From NCBI GenBank assembly GCA_034189325.1, contig JAXHUM010000084.1, positions 1 through 53,369 of the forward strand: 53,369 nt of DNA, written 5' to 3'. The stretch comes from JAXHUM01 sp034189325 (GTDB lineage Bacteria > Desulfobacterota > DSM-4660 > Desulfatiglandales > Desulfatiglandaceae). The position numbers and the translations under genes are program-made. Shown here in pieces: positions 1 to 7,843 of this stretch (positions are counted from its first letter, which is position 1; the number at the start of each line of letters is the position of its first letter). The notes below the pieces were generated by a model. The model was not told the origin of the DNA. It made no database searches and was given only the letters and a program-made list of their open reading frames with translations.

Positions 1-1333
1 TAGAAGATCTTAAAATGTCTTCGCTGCCTTTTTGTATTCTCACGATTATTGGGGCATCCTTGACAAAGCCTCTAGAGTCCTTTGCCGGAGAGTGACCTGA
101 GGTGTAAGGAGGTGAACCGCACTCACACCCGCCTCCAAGCGTGACAGGATATCCAACTGGATTGCGATTGTTGTCAGCGTCAAAGACAAACAGATAGGCA
201 GTCCCGCTATCAGGTAATTTCCCAAGATTGACCGTACATGTGATGGAGTTCCCATTGCTATTCCATGCGGTAGGTATTTGTGGCTCCAGAATTGTACACG
301 AATCATAGTCCTCATCATCCCCAAGCATGACTCTTGCCAAAGTACAATCAATGTATATGTCATCAAAATACCGGAAGGCATCGCTGTGCTGAAATGAACC
401 ACCCTCGGGGTTATACCGGTATCTGTAGAAACCACCGATTGTGACGGATCGTATGCCGCTGGCCACCGCAGTCAATTCTTCTACCCATCCAGGCCTCCCT
501 TCACCTTTCCAAACGGAGTGATTATTCATCAGAACTTCAAGAAATCCCAGATCATTAGATAATTGGGTTTCCATCTTTACCCACCCAAGCGCGGGATTAT
601 CTCCTCGCCAAATGGTCCCACTCCCGATCGGGCTACCCGGAGGGCATGCTGTGGGATTCTGATACCATAATTCACACCAGCCAGTTGCTAGATTCCCCAT
701 GCTTTTCACCCCGACCCAAGAATCTTTGTGGCATGGGTGGTTGGAAAAATCTATATAGAAATACTCGTTGGTATAGGGTGAGTTAGAGTACGGCATAACT
801 CCGGATTGAAAGACAATCCATTTGTGATTCATGCCCTCCCCACACGACGGCCAGGAGGGGTCCAACCTATAGTACCAGTTTGTAAACCAGCGATTCCTCA
901 TATCGCCATCTGTTGGAGTTGAAACTGTCAGACTGACACCTTGGGCATGTAATCCCTCATAATTCTCATAGTGTCCACCACCAATGAACTTAGTGCTTCT
1001 TCCATGTGGTGCTTCAACAGGGACACTGACTGCAGTAAATGGTGCATTTCGATACATGATCTGGTGAGAACCGGGTATTGGCGCAAGCGGTTCAACGTTG
1101 CAATATCCGGACGCAATTACACTAGCAGGTGTCTCGGTTGTCTTATCTTCACCATCGTCCCACATCAGGGGGGCAGCAGGTTCCTTGACCCCAAAACCGG
1201 TACCATTAATGGTTGCTGTTCCTTTATGTACCCACGAATCCGATCTTGATTCTATAGATGGTTGCGCAAAGGAAGAAGTGCAAAAGAGAACAATTACAAG
1301 AAAGAATCCACTGGCGATTATATTTTTCCCCAT
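1..1333 (-). CDS. Secreted protein of unknown function, C-terminus cut by window edge
   Basis: One uninterrupted minus-strand frame runs from the ATG at 1333 to the window edge, about 444 codons with no stop, so the C-terminus lies outside. The start has a strong AGGAGG site (TTTTAGGAGGCCTC before the ATG). Residues 1-24 form a Sec signal peptide: Lys4, a hydrophobic stretch (FFLVIVLF), then a signal peptidase I site after SSFA. The mature part is rich in Trp, Tyr, Gly, Asn and Pro, as in extracellular beta-rich domains, and has many Cys in its last 150 residues. I do not recognise a family; carbohydrate-binding or surface proteins would look similar. Exported location is well supported; function is not assigned. 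Confidence 0.75.
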   Translation of the reverse strand, partial: MGKNIIASGFFLVIVLFCTSSFAQPSIESRSDSWVHKGTATINGTGFGVKEPAAPLMWDDGEDKTTETPASVIASGYCNVEPLAPIPGSHQIMYRNAPFTAVSVPVEAPHGRSTKFIGGGHYENYEGLHAQGVSLTVSTPTDGDMRNRWFTNWYYRLDPSWPSCGEGMNHKWIVFQSGVMPYSNSPYTNEYFYIDFSNHPCHKDSWVGVKSMGNLATGWCELWYQNPTACPPGSPIGSGTIWRGDNPALGWVKMETQLSNDLGFLEVLMNNHSVWKGEGRPGWVEELTAVASGIRSVTIGGFYRYRYNPEGGSFQHSDAFRYFDDIYIDCTLARVMLGDDEDYDSCTILEPQIPTAWNSNGNSITCTVNLGKLPDSGTAYLFVFDADNNRNPVGYPVTLGGGCECGSPPYTSGHSPAKDSRGFVKDAPIIVRIQKGSEDILRSS

Positions 1334-1629
1334 GAGGCCTCCTAAAATCTTTTATCGTTTAGACCATCAGTTGGAGTCATTAAACTGCAAAAGACACAGA
1401 ATCTACCTGATGAGCCGGGTGTTTCACTGACATTTCGTTGAACATAAGCTGGTACTGTATGAAACAGCCCCGCATCCGACGTGTAAAAATTGCAAATGCT
1501 ATGCCAGCTTTATCCCTTTATGGCGGCCAATGTGAAGATGAAACACCGCCCAAAAAACTGCACCCGTAATTGAGGACACTGGTAAATAAGCGAGCTTCCT
1601 GTCTAGCTGTGTTGATCTAAGGTTATCTC
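1334..1629. other. Gene-free stretch before a transposase relic
   Basis: No credible gene was seen. It holds the upstream region of the minus-strand secreted protein. Near 1570-1595 is a GTAATTGAGGACACTGG-like string of the kind I associate with the flanks of REP-type transposases, but this is from memory and was not searched. Confidence 0.4.
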
Positions 1630-1859
1630 ATGCCAGTCAAGCCAGCCTTGACGCACCTAGTGTCTTGCACCACATCGTGATCCGAGGTAGTAAACAGGCG
1701 CTGAAGGTTGAAGCAAGGAGTCTTTATTGTTGTTGGTTGGAAAAGGAGAGGGGAGAACTTATCGCTCGTGCAAATGGCTATTGCCGCAAAAAGATAGAAA
1801 ATTACTGTTTTACCAGAGGGTCCCCATTGCCACATATTGACGGAGACCCTCTTCAGTGA
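1630..1859 (+). pseudogene. Relic of a REP-associated/IS200-like (Y1 family) transposase
   Basis: Translation gives QASLDAPSVLHHIVIRG, which matches the N-terminal signature of Y1/REP-associated transposases (typically MPRxARLDAPGxLHHVIVRG). The ATG-CCA at 1630 starts this motif but is one frame off, so a small indel follows the first codons. After HIVIRGSK the frame jumps directly to VEARSLYCCW and a basic tail ending in TRGS, which resembles the ARSLLCYW...RG segment at the C-terminus of the same family. The whole catalytic middle, including the nucleophilic Tyr region, is missing. About 75 residues remain of a protein usually 150-320 long. It is therefore dead; family assignment is by motif recognition. 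Confidence 0.6.
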
Positions 1860-2130
1860 TACCTTCTAAGTCCTTATTGTAAAAGCCTTGCAGACGCTAG
1901 ACGGAACCAGCGTACGATTCAGTAGTTCTTTTGGCATAACCGGCTAGCTGGAGATATTCTTTAAAACGTTTGATCAAACAATATACATCGAGAAATCCTG
2001 ACCTGCCGCGTAGCGGTTTACTTGAACTATCTCTTCAACCTGACTGGATTTTCGCTGGTGCTCAAACCGGCAGGTTAGGGGCACTTTGGCTATGGTGCCA
2101 GCATGAAATCATCAATAAAGAATATGCTAT
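1860..2130. other. Gene-free stretch upstream of the cupin gene
   Basis: Nothing coding is evident. The upstream side of the cupin start has no obvious ribosome site (AATAAAGAATATGCTAT before the ATG at 2131). Confidence 0.35.
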
Positions 2131-2472
2131 ATGAAAAAGTTTCCAGATTTCATAAAAAAGACCCTTAACAAAGTTGATCCCTCACAGCAGAATACCACTG
2201 ATATCGAAGGGTATTATTTTCAAGGCGCGGACGAAACTCAGATAGCTTTTTGGGAGTGCCATTCTGACAGGGTTTCACAAAAGCATGCTCATCCTTTTGA
2301 TGAGTATATGGTTTGCGTAAGCGGTGAATACAGGGCTTATTTGAACGAAAAGGAAGTCATCTTGAGACCAGGGGATGAACTGTTTATCCCAAAAGGCACG
2401 GAACAGTGGGGTAAGTGTGTGGCTGGAACAAGAACCATTCATGCGTTTGGTGGTATACGGATAAAAAGGTGA
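2131..2472 (+). CDS. Small single-domain cupin protein
   Basis: A 113-residue protein with one cupin beta-barrel. The motif KHAHPFDEYMVCVSGE near residue 50 fits cupin motif 1 (HxH, spaced acidic residue, then G), and LRPGDELFIPKGTEQWG fits motif 2 (PGD..IP.G..H-like), though the usual final His is not obvious. The two His and the Glu of motif 1 would bind a divalent metal. Such small cupins may be sugar isomerases, dioxygenases or sensors; the sequence does not say which. It is followed by a GNAT gene after 68 bp on the same strand, possibly co-transcribed. The start lacks a clear Shine-Dalgarno. Confidence 0.7.
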   Translation: MKKFPDFIKKTLNKVDPSQQNTTDIEGYYFQGADETQIAFWECHSDRVSQKHAHPFDEYMVCVSGEYRAYLNEKEVILRPGDELFIPKGTEQWGKCVAGTRTIHAFGGIRIKR

Positions 2473-2540
2473 TGGCCAACCACTTTCTTCAGTTGAATCG
2501 GTTTCCTCTCCACTGAGAAATACGTTGTGAGTCAATACAA

Positions 2541-2981
2541 ATGGAAATCGTAGAAATTCCAAAAGACAGGATTGATGAAATCGAACCTTTATGGCGTGAG
2601 CTAAATTCACACCATCATGAGAGATCAGAAAACTTCAAAGGCCATTTTTCATCTTTTACTTTTGAAGAACGCTGTAAAAAGCTGCTTGAGATGGAAAAAT
2701 TAGCAATATTTGCAGCCAAGGAAAATTCCGAACTGGTGGGGTATTGCATAGCATCATGGAACAATGGGGATGGAGAAATAGATTCACTCTATGTCATGCC
2801 GCAGTTACGAGGAGCATCACTTGGTATGTTACTCACAGAATCTGCTATGTCATGGCTAACCGGTCTTAACTGTCATCAAATCAGCGTTTGCGTGGCTGAG
2901 GGGAATGAAGAGGCTATCCCATTCTATGAGAAATTCGGATTTAAAAAGAGATTTCATGTGCTGCAAATTAAAAGCTCATAA
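2541..2981 (+). CDS. GNAT family N-acetyltransferase
   Basis: A 146-residue GNAT protein. The central part (AIFAAKENSELVGYCIASW, then GEIDSLYVMPQLRGASLGMLL) shows the beta4 strand followed by motif A, with an R-G-x-x-x-G-x-L variant of the acetyl-CoA pyrophosphate loop; EEAIPFYEKFGFKKR is the typical C-terminal alpha4/beta7 segment. It should transfer an acetyl group from acetyl-CoA to an amine, with unknown substrate. The gene ends 5 nt before an imperfect 68-nt palindrome that resembles an integron attC site, so it may be a captured gene cassette. Confidence 0.8.
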   Translation: MEIVEIPKDRIDEIEPLWRELNSHHHERSENFKGHFSSFTFEERCKKLLEMEKLAIFAAKENSELVGYCIASWNNGDGEIDSLYVMPQLRGASLGMLLTESAMSWLTGLNCHQISVCVAEGNEEAIPFYEKFGFKKRFHVLQIKSS

Positions 2982-2985
2982 CAAG

Positions 2986-3053
2986 GCAAATTAACTGGGA
3001 CTGGGAAAAGCCGGGCCGCTTCGGTCTGCGTCTTTTTCCATCCGGTTGTTTGC
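2986..3053 (+). repeat. Imperfect 68-nt palindrome, attC-like
   Basis: The left arm GCAAATTAACTGGGACTGG followed by GAAAAG pairs with the right arm CTTTTTCCATCCGGTT followed by GTTTGC, with a GC-rich centre holding GCCGCTTCGG. It begins right after the GNAT stop, and the stop context TAACAAGGC is like the 5' end of many attC recombination sites. The canonical GTTRRRY at the 3' end is not present, so the site may be decayed or may be another repeat type. Confidence 0.45.
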
Positions 3054-3273
3054 AGTGCTCGGCGAGGAACGCTCGGCGTATGTTTCAGGGTATTAAAGAA
3101 GGGCACCCGTTAATGTGGAATGGGGCACGTCCATCACTAGGTAAATAACATCACATGAATGAAAATGAGCCTCAACTTCGGGTGGGATAAAGCCAGGTGA
3201 ATGGAGGGAAGAGTTCTATTTTGCAGGGCTTGTGAGCATAAACTTTCTACCCGCAAATTCCTAAGAGGAGCCT

Positions 3274-3966
3274 CTAAACATAAATGGTCGGATCAACAAT
3301 GCCAGCCTCATGAAATCCCTTTTTTCTCAATAAACAACTGTCGCACTTCCCGCAAGCCTTGCCCTCTGGTGTGGGATCATAGCAACTATGAGTGATACCG
3401 TAATCAATTCCCAGTTCGATGCCTCTCTGAATAATCTCTGCTTTGGTCATATGAATGAGCGGAGCATTGATTACTAGTTCGGTTTTGCCCTCGACACCTG
3501 CTTTGGTGGCGAGATTGGCCATTCGCTCGAAGGCCTCAATGAATTCCGGACGACAATCCGGATAACCGCTGTAATCAACAGCATTGACACCTATAAAGAT
3601 ATCGGATGCTGCGAGTACCTCTGCCCAAGCAAGAGCCAATGACAAAAACACCGTGTTTCGTGCTGGAACATATGTGACAGGAATTTCTTCCTGCCTCTCT
3701 TTTTCATTTTGGTTTTTTGGGACTTCGATATTGTCTGTAAGTGCAGAACCTCCTATCTTTGATAGATCGACATCCATAATCAGGTGTTCTTTTGCCCCCA
3801 ATGTCTTGGCCACCTTCTGGGCTGCATCCAGTTCCAGGGCATGCCGTTGGCCATAACGAAAACTAATGCTGTAGACCTCATAACCCTCTGATCTGGCAAT
3901 GGCCAAAGCAGTAGTGGAATCAATCCCCCCACTGGATAGAACCACTGCCCTTTTTCCGTTTCTCAT
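3274..3966 (-). CDS. queC: 7-cyano-7-deazaguanine synthase QueC
   Basis: QueC converts 7-carboxy-7-deazaguanine to preQ0 with ATP and ammonia, a step toward queuosine in tRNA. The 230-residue protein starts with the PP-loop ATP pyrophosphatase motif SGGIDS (residues 12-17), has the FRYGQRH segment near residue 37, and ends with a zinc-binding cluster: the Cys of SCYDPTPEG plus CGKCDSC. Length is normal for the family. It lies 15 nt downstream of queE on the same strand, a usual pairing. The start ATG at 3966 leaves only five residues before the first beta strand, as expected. Confidence 0.95.
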   Translation of the reverse strand: MRNGKRAVVLSSGGIDSTTALAIARSEGYEVYSISFRYGQRHALELDAAQKVAKTLGAKEHLIMDVDLSKIGGSALTDNIEVPKNQNEKERQEEIPVTYVPARNTVFLSLALAWAEVLAASDIFIGVNAVDYSGYPDCRPEFIEAFERMANLATKAGVEGKTELVINAPLIHMTKAEIIQRGIELGIDYGITHSCYDPTPEGKACGKCDSCLLRKKGFHEAGIVDPTIYV

Positions 3967-3981
3967 GAGTTTCGTCCCCTA

Positions 3982-4629
3982 TCAAACTCCCCTCTGCCCT
4001 GGGTCCCAAATGAATTTGTGCAGTTGAAGTTGCAATCTTACGTCCAAATGGTCTTTTAATATCCACTTTGCCATGATGGCCGGATCCATCTTTCCGAAGG
4101 CAGGGGAAAGGTGAGTTACATCTGTCTTTGAATGTTTTTGGTTCATACCTGCCAGAATTCCTTTGGCGTACTCAAAATCCTCACGATCAGCTATCACAAA
4201 TTTGAGTTCATCATCCTTATTCAGTTTTTCCAGGTTTCTTAAATCATTTTTATCTGACTCTCCACTAGAAGGGCATTTGATATCAATGATCTTTATGCAG
4301 CGTTTGTCGACCCGACTTATGTCTTGACTACCGTTTGTCTCCAACAGTACTTGATAACCTTCATCAAGCAATCTGCGGAGCAGAAATGGAGTTTCTTTTT
4401 GAATTAAGGGTTCTCCTCCTGTTACTTCAACCAAGGGACAGGTATAAGATTTCACTCTTCTTAAGATTTCATCGATCTCCAGTTCATTCCCTTCTTCATA
4501 GGCATATCGAGTATCGCAATAGGAACACCTGAGGTTACACCCTGTGAGTCTGACAAAAACGCAAGGTCGTCCTGCAAAGGTAGATTCCCCTTGGATGCTG
4601 TAAAAAATCTCATTAACCTTTAGGGACAC
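3982..4629 (-). CDS. queE: 7-carboxy-7-deazaguanine synthase QueE (radical SAM)
   Basis: QueE is a radical SAM enzyme that contracts the ring of 6-carboxytetrahydropterin to 7-carboxy-7-deazaguanine, the precursor used by QueC just downstream. The 215-residue protein carries SIQGESTFAGRPCVFVRL and the cluster-binding CNLRCSYC (Cys31, Cys35, Cys38), followed by the TGGEPL motif that contacts SAM. The start is GTG at 4629 with GGGAGG seven nt upstream. queD and folE, which make the substrate, are not in the window. A near-perfect 10-bp hairpin lies in the leader. Confidence 0.95.
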   Translation of the reverse strand: MSLKVNEIFYSIQGESTFAGRPCVFVRLTGCNLRCSYCDTRYAYEEGNELEIDEILRRVKSYTCPLVEVTGGEPLIQKETPFLLRRLLDEGYQVLLETNGSQDISRVDKRCIKIIDIKCPSSGESDKNDLRNLEKLNKDDELKFVIADREDFEYAKGILAGMNQKHSKTDVTHLSPAFGKMDPAIMAKWILKDHLDVRLQLQLHKFIWDPGQRGV

Positions 4630-4646
4630 CTATTCCTCCCTTTGCT

Positions 4647-4674
4647 CCTCAAATCTTAAATATCAGACTTGAGG
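4647..4674 (-). promoter_or_regulatory. Hairpin in the queE 5' leader
   Basis: On the minus strand CCTCAAGTCT and AGATTTGAGG form a 10-bp stem (one G-U pair) around an 8-nt loop, ending about 17 nt before the GTG start and just ahead of the ribosome site. It does not match the preQ1-I riboswitch consensus as I know it: no A-rich pseudoknot tail. It may modulate translation or be a terminator remnant without a U-run. Confidence 0.35.
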
Positions 4675-4778
4675 CTAATTCTATTGGATCATCTAAAGTA
4701 GAGGTCACCGGCCTTAAGATCGACATCGTCTTTCGGTAATGTATAGAAAGTCCTATGAGTCAGAGGCTGGTTTAATGA

Positions 4779-5270
4779 TCAGAAAGAGAATTCAAATCGT
4801 TGTTCATTGACCTCTGTTCCCCACTGTGTCCCTTGGCGCTCCTCAACCAGCCTGAATCCAACCTTCTCGTAGAGATGCCGTGCGGGGTTAAGCCCATCAA
4901 ATGTCCACAGATAGATCTTATTGTATTTTTTGCGCTGACAAAAACTGACGGCTCTCTTGATAAGATGGTTTCCTGCTCCTTTTCCTCGCAGGGCATCAGA
5001 CATTATGAACCACCGTAAATGCGCCCCTTTGGTTTTGTGATGAATGCCATCAATTGTGATGGAGCCTTCAACACGGCCATCCACCAAAACCGCCCAAAAG
5101 CCATCGCGCGCGTCGTCATACCCCTTTAAGAATCTAGAGAGTTCCACTGCAACTTTGGCTTCGAAGAAAAGTCCAAAGTCCCAATGAGCATGGTAATATT
5201 TCCCATGTAGTTCAGCGACTCTTCCAATCGAGCCGGGAACATAGCCCTTAGCTATCTTAATCTCTGACAT
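4779..5270 (-). CDS. GNAT family N-acetyltransferase
   Basis: A 163-residue acetyltransferase. FWAVLVDGRVEGSITIDG is the beta2-beta4 region, HLRWFIMSDALRGKGAGNHLI contains the acetyl-CoA loop R-G-K-G-A-G, and NPARHLYEKVGFRLVEER is the C-terminal helix-strand. The form, with its LRWFI motif, resembles the acetyltransferase half of MarR-GNAT fusions, but no MarR domain is present here. The substrate is unknown. It ends about 150 nt before queE and follows a DUF1772 gene after 25 nt, so it probably shares an operon with that gene. Confidence 0.85.
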   Translation of the reverse strand: MSEIKIAKGYVPGSIGRVAELHGKYYHAHWDFGLFFEAKVAVELSRFLKGYDDARDGFWAVLVDGRVEGSITIDGIHHKTKGAHLRWFIMSDALRGKGAGNHLIKRAVSFCQRKKYNKIYLWTFDGLNPARHLYEKVGFRLVEERQGTQWGTEVNEQRFEFSF

Positions 5271-5295
5271 GCCAATCTCTGCAGGGTGCTTTCAT

Positions 5296-5790
5296 TTAAA
5301 TTGTGAATAGAAGAATTATTAACAGGGAAGATGCCAGACTCGCAAAGACCGTCCGAATTGAGTTCCATAGATTCCAACGAGGTTCAAAGACTTGACGGGC
5401 AGATCTTTGCGTAGTTTCATCTAGATCGTCTATATTCACACCTTGCAGTCTGTTATTCATCGGTATGTTAATCGTCATTGTGGGCAATTGGACGCCTATA
5501 AGATAAAACATTGCCGCGAGGATAATGAGAAGACTTCCGGTCCCATCCAAATGCCTGATACTGAGAAGAACCGAAGCCACCAGAGTCACAATTGAACCGA
5601 CCCAGACGAACACAAAGAGAGGCTGGTTGTTCTGTATAACGCGATCCATCACCTGAAAGGCTTTGAGAAAGTCCCGGTCATCTAACCTCCTTATCCCCGG
5701 CATCACCACCAAGGCAAAGGCAAATAAAAAACCGGCCACAAGAGAACATAAAAACGTTGATGATATCAAGGCGATCTGAAAAATCTCCAT
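5296..5790 (-). CDS. DUF1772 (anthrone-oxygenase-like) membrane protein
   Basis: A 164-residue integral membrane protein with four predicted segments: near residues 5-33, 60-80, 83-103 and 140-162. The first helix ends in FAFALVVMPGIRRLDD, and later there is NIPMNNRLQ, both recognised features of DUF1772 proteins, a family that includes anthrone oxygenases and many proteins of unknown role. It lies between an NmrA-type gene (27 nt upstream) and a GNAT gene (25 nt downstream), suggesting a small co-transcribed unit of accessory functions. Confidence 0.75.
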   Translation of the reverse strand: MEIFQIALISSTFLCSLVAGFLFAFALVVMPGIRRLDDRDFLKAFQVMDRVIQNNQPLFVFVWVGSIVTLVASVLLSIRHLDGTGSLLIILAAMFYLIGVQLPTMTINIPMNNRLQGVNIDDLDETTQRSARQVFEPRWNLWNSIRTVFASLASSLLIILLFTI

Positions 5791-5816
5791 CTTATCTAGA
5801 GTCCTCTACACCCTGA

Positions 5817-6677
5817 CTATACCGGCTGTAAGGATGACGCAAAGTCACGGGCGTATTGAGAAAAGGGTCTCGGATCACGACCGGTTAAATCTTTGATGTC
5901 TTTTGTAAGGCGGCTTGCCTTTCCTTCGCGGAAGTACCGCTCCAAATCGAGCATCCGATCGGCAAGTTCCTCGGGCATCCCATCTGCAAGCATACTCTGC
6001 TTCAGGTCCGAAGGTTCAAGACTGATGTGACTGATCGATCGCCCAAGCACGTCTGAGAGTTCCTTTGCAAGTTCGTTATAGGACAGTGCCTCGGGCCCGG
6101 TTAGTGTATAGGCCTTTCCCTCGTGGGAAGGTTCCGTGAGCGCTTTAACTGCTACCGCGGCAATGTCGCGGACATCCACATGGCTAACCTTTGCATCGCC
6201 GCTGGCGCTGTAAAATGCGGCTTCAGTTCTGATCGTTTCGCCCATGTACGTGACGACGTTCTGCATAAAGCTGTTGGGCCGGAGAAAGGTCCATGCAAGG
6301 CCGCTCGATTCAATCGCCTTCTCCACGGGACGATGTATCTTCGCCAGGCTGAATGCCTCATCGGCCGCTCCCATGACCGATTGCTTGACGATGTGCACCA
6401 CCCCGACGGCCCTCGCCGCTTCGACGACGTTTAATTCCAACTGCGTTTGGCCGGGCACGTTCGGTCCGAGCAGAAACAGTTTGTCACATCCCTGAAACGC
6501 CTCACGAAGCATCTCCGATTGTTTATAGTCGATGATAACGGCCTCGATTCCTCTCGAACGTTCCGCTTCCGCCTTTTTTTTTGAAAAGTAGGCGCCGCGA
6601 AAAGGCACGTTTGACGACACAAGCTGGCGGATCACTTCGCTGCTTAGAGTTCCACTTGCCCCTGTGATGCATATCAT
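5817..6677 (-). CDS. NmrA/NAD(P)-binding Rossmann-fold protein
   Basis: An atypical short-chain dehydrogenase of the NmrA/quinone-oxidoreductase-2 type. It opens with MICITGASGTLSSEVIRQL, where the Gly-rich GASGTLS loop binds the dinucleotide, and shows AYFSKKKAEAERSRGIE for the NADP phosphate side. Members either reduce quinones or related substrates, or sense redox state. The frame extends upstream to an ATG at 6704, but AAAGGAGGTCACAACACG places the ribosome site ahead of the ATG at 6677, giving 286 residues and a start at the first beta strand. It leads a group with DUF1772 and GNAT genes. Confidence 0.8.
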   Translation of the reverse strand: MICITGASGTLSSEVIRQLVSSNVPFRGAYFSKKKAEAERSRGIEAVIIDYKQSEMLREAFQGCDKLFLLGPNVPGQTQLELNVVEAARAVGVVHIVKQSVMGAADEAFSLAKIHRPVEKAIESSGLAWTFLRPNSFMQNVVTYMGETIRTEAAFYSASGDAKVSHVDVRDIAAVAVKALTEPSHEGKAYTLTGPEALSYNELAKELSDVLGRSISHISLEPSDLKQSMLADGMPEELADRMLDLERYFREGKASRLTKDIKDLTGRDPRPFSQYARDFASSLQPV

Positions 6678-7092
6678 CGTGTTGTGACCTCCTTTCGACT
6701 TCATGGATACCGACTACCTGGGGTAATCCCCAATGGCGCTGAGCCATTGAGTACTTTCAAAGAGAGACGGTGAAGAGATATAAAGAAGACATGACTACGA
6801 TATAAGAGTCCCTACTTAGGTGGAATAGCTGATACGCAAAATCGTTAAGGGGCGTTCCCCGTTCACTTGTGGATCATACAAAAATGTTTATTGAGGCTTC
6901 GAAGTGTGACGAACACAATTTTTTCGCACCTCTTTCTATTTCTTGAGCTTTGCTATCATCTCCTTTGCTTCTTTGTTACACTCCCGATAAAAGTTTTCTC
7001 TACCGGAATCCCGCTCCCAGAACAAGCGCAGGAATTCTCCGGCATGTTCCTTTCCTTAATATTTTATAGAGAACATCAAAGGGGCGATAGCC

Positions 7093-7302
7093 ATGGGCTC
7101 CCTGCGCCTGAGGACGGCCTGTAGGAACCTGAACGCATGGAGTTTCGGTGCTCTGAACGTGAATCCGGTTAACCTCTTCAACAGATTAACAGAGGCATTC
7201 GCAGAAGACAAGAGCGGAGCCGGGAGGGACCTTGTGCATGATCCCAATTTCACCATCCAGAATTTGGTACGGACACTCTTGAAAACAGGACCATCGAAAT
7301 AG
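7093..7302 (+). CDS. Possible small protein of unknown function
   Basis: A 69-codon frame whose ATG is preceded by AAAGGGGCGATAGCC, a usable ribosome site at a normal distance. The product is soluble-looking, mildly basic, with no signal peptide or known motif (for example the segment NVNPVNLFNRLTEAF). It stands alone in a gene-poor stretch and could be chance or the tail of a decayed gene. Confidence 0.2.
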   Translation: MGSLRLRTACRNLNAWSFGALNVNPVNLFNRLTEAFAEDKSGAGRDLVHDPNFTIQNLVRTLLKTGPSK

Positions 7303-7522
7303 GAGAAATCTCCTAATCTGCAGGGTCTAAAATTGCCTCATTTTGGTTATAATATATACAATTGAGGGCGGTTAAGGTAAAAATAGATTATTGTGCAATG
7401 AATCTTGAGTAAAAAACAGGAGTGTTTTCAATCAATGTCGATGGCCTGAAAAACCCCTCTTTAAGAGCGACTCAGCGCCAATTCCCCAGGCCTTGAGTGC
7501 CGGAATTTTCGGAATTCTAGGC

Positions 7523-7550
7523 TTGACTTTGCTTTGATGAATGGTATAGA
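7523..7550 (+). promoter_or_regulatory. Candidate sigma70-like promoter upstream of the EF-G-like gene
   Basis: TTGACT at 7523-7528 and TATAGA at 7545-7550 are separated by 16 nt. It is about 290 bp ahead of the EF-G-like gene and is the best match seen on that strand, but is supported by pattern only. Confidence 0.3.
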
Positions 7551-7843
7551 CAATAAAGTTTATGGTTCAATGCGGTTTAATAGCCTACTTTCGCGCAAGT
7601 TTGATATCAGCTTTTACCCCGCGTCAGACTGTGGTTCTGGGAATATTCAATACATTCAAGCGTTTAAACCCATTGCGGCGGGACGCTTTCCTTGACCCAA
7701 GAAATACCAACCCATTTTATGGAAGGCTTTGAGTATAAGGGGGTCTGTGATACCCAGGGCGGGCAGTCTTAAGGGTCGCATTAATTAAACGGATTTACAG
7801 GTAGCGCGAGGCATGGTGGTGATCAACAAGAAAGGGTAAATTT

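Larger units (their letters stand above)
6678..7843. other. Long gene-poor region
   Basis: About 1.2 kb with no recognisable protein. It contains one weak candidate small gene (7093-7302), a 16-bp dyad TAGGAGAAATCTCCTA at 7300-7315, and a promoter-like pair at 7523-7550. A 52-codon frame at 7537-7695 has no ribosome site and overlaps the putative -10, so it was not called. The region may be decayed sequence. Confidence 0.4.

Noticed and set aside
46..435. A 129-codon minus-strand frame
   Set aside because: It is an out-of-frame shadow of the secreted protein that runs through the same bases with a signal peptide and strong ribosome site.
4630..4778. preQ1 riboswitch ahead of queE
   Set aside because: The hairpin lacks the A-rich pseudoknot tail and conserved loop bases of preQ1-I; not called as a riboswitch.
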